DNA from: JBBSHS01 sp038232515
GTDB lineage: Bacteria > Actinomycetota > Acidimicrobiia > Acidimicrobiales > JAUJNH01
Direction: 5' to 3'
Assembly: GCA_038232515.1 (NCBI GenBank)
Contig: JBBSHS010000041.1
Span: 1-22,462, forward strand
Length of the DNA: 22,462 nucleotides
The position numbers were made by a program, and so were the translations under genes. The notes below the pieces were generated by a model. It was not told the DNA's origin, made no database searches, and saw only the letters and a program-made list of their open reading frames with translations. Positions 22,148-22,462 of this stretch are shown one piece after another. Positions within the stretch are counted from its first letter, which is position 1, and each line of letters opens with the position of its first letter.

Positions 22148-22155
22148 CTGACTCA

Positions 22156-22462
22156 ATGGAACGCAGAGAGGGGGCTCGGATGGGGAAGGACGAGGAGGGC
22201 GAGCGGGTTGCCATCGTCACCGGCGCCTCCAAAGGGCTGGGCCTGGCCCTGGCCCGGGCTCTGGCCCAGCAGGGGTGGCGGTTGGCCATCGACGCCCGTG
22301 GTGAAGCGGCGCTGGCCGGCGCCGCCCGGGAGCTGGGCCAGCACACCATGGTGGTGAGCGTCCCGGGCGACGTGAGCGACGCCGGCCACCGCATCGACCT
22401 GGTGGGTGCGGCCCGGGCACTGGGCCCGGTGGAGGCGGTCGTCAACAACGCCAGCACCCTCG
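22156..22462 (+). CDS. Short-chain dehydrogenase/reductase (SDR), 3' end outside the window
   Basis: 102 codons are visible. The Rossmann start VAIVTGASKGLGLALARALA carries the SDR TGxxxGxG cofactor motif, and VVNNAS near the edge is the NNAG-type motif stabilising the central sheet. The enzyme should be an NAD(P)(H)-dependent oxidoreductase of unknown substrate. The catalytic Ser-Tyr-Lys lies beyond the edge. R in DARGEAAL after the second strand hints at NADP(H), weakly. The start may be ATG 22156 (leaderless, 8 nt after TACTCT) or ATG 22180, which has GAGGGGG just upstream. It is divergent from the ABC exporter and may be co-regulated through the palindrome. Confidence 0.88.
   Translation, partial: MERREGARMGKDEEGERVAIVTGASKGLGLALARALAQQGWRLAIDARGEAALAGAARELGQHTMVVSVPGDVSDAGHRIDLVGAARALGPVEAVVNNASTL

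Noticed and set aside
22068..22457. Minus-strand open frame at the right edge
   Set aside because: Antisense to the SDR gene, whose TGASKGLG and NNAS motifs fix the plus strand as coding.

Overview
This window is high-GC DNA from an actinobacterium. The evidence is the codon use, a DtxR/IdeR-type metalloregulator, a bifunctional-nuclease (DUF151) gene, an LPxTG-type surface protein, and a run of genes whose start codon lies 6-9 nt after a TAnnnT -10 hexamer, which is the leaderless promoter layout common in actinobacteria. A deep-branching class such as Acidimicrobiia is a guess. No 16S or other taxonomic marker is present.

Positions 1-5100 form an accessory, partly decayed left arm. It holds two paralogues of a secreted IPT/TIG-like, membrane-anchored protein, each with an apparent single-base frameshift. 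It also holds a tandem 23-bp repeat that looks like an insertion-sequence end, a secreted parallel beta-helix protein, a probably truncated hypothetical gene, a fragment resembling a HicB antitoxin, and a complete tyrosine integrase. The integrase gene ends 13 bp from the 3' end of a tRNA-Glu gene, so this looks like the eroded end of a tRNA-integrated element.

Positions 5110-7548 are conserved core: gltX, a YdcF-like membrane protein, tRNA-Gln(CTG) and tRNA-Glu(CTC), all on the minus strand. In bacteria without GlnRS, one GluRS charges both of these tRNAs.

Positions 7889-14548 run on the plus strand: a CBS-domain/UbiB-type kinase fusion, a SNF2 helicase with a small overlapping partner and a DUF151 nuclease in one operon, then a DtxR-family regulator with altered metal-site residues. 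Positions 14805-21979 run on the minus strand: a Pro/Thr-rich LPRTG surface protein with a possible thioester domain, a YihY/BrkB membrane protein, and a 1285-residue fused ABC exporter with one degenerate and one consensus ATP site. The exporter's promoter carries a perfect 21-bp palindromic operator. A divergent SDR oxidoreductase runs off the right edge.

I do not see a complete unknown defence or biosynthetic system. The most interesting items are the CBS-UbiB fusion, the exporter with its palindrome, the decayed surface-protein paralogues, and the DtxR metal-site change.
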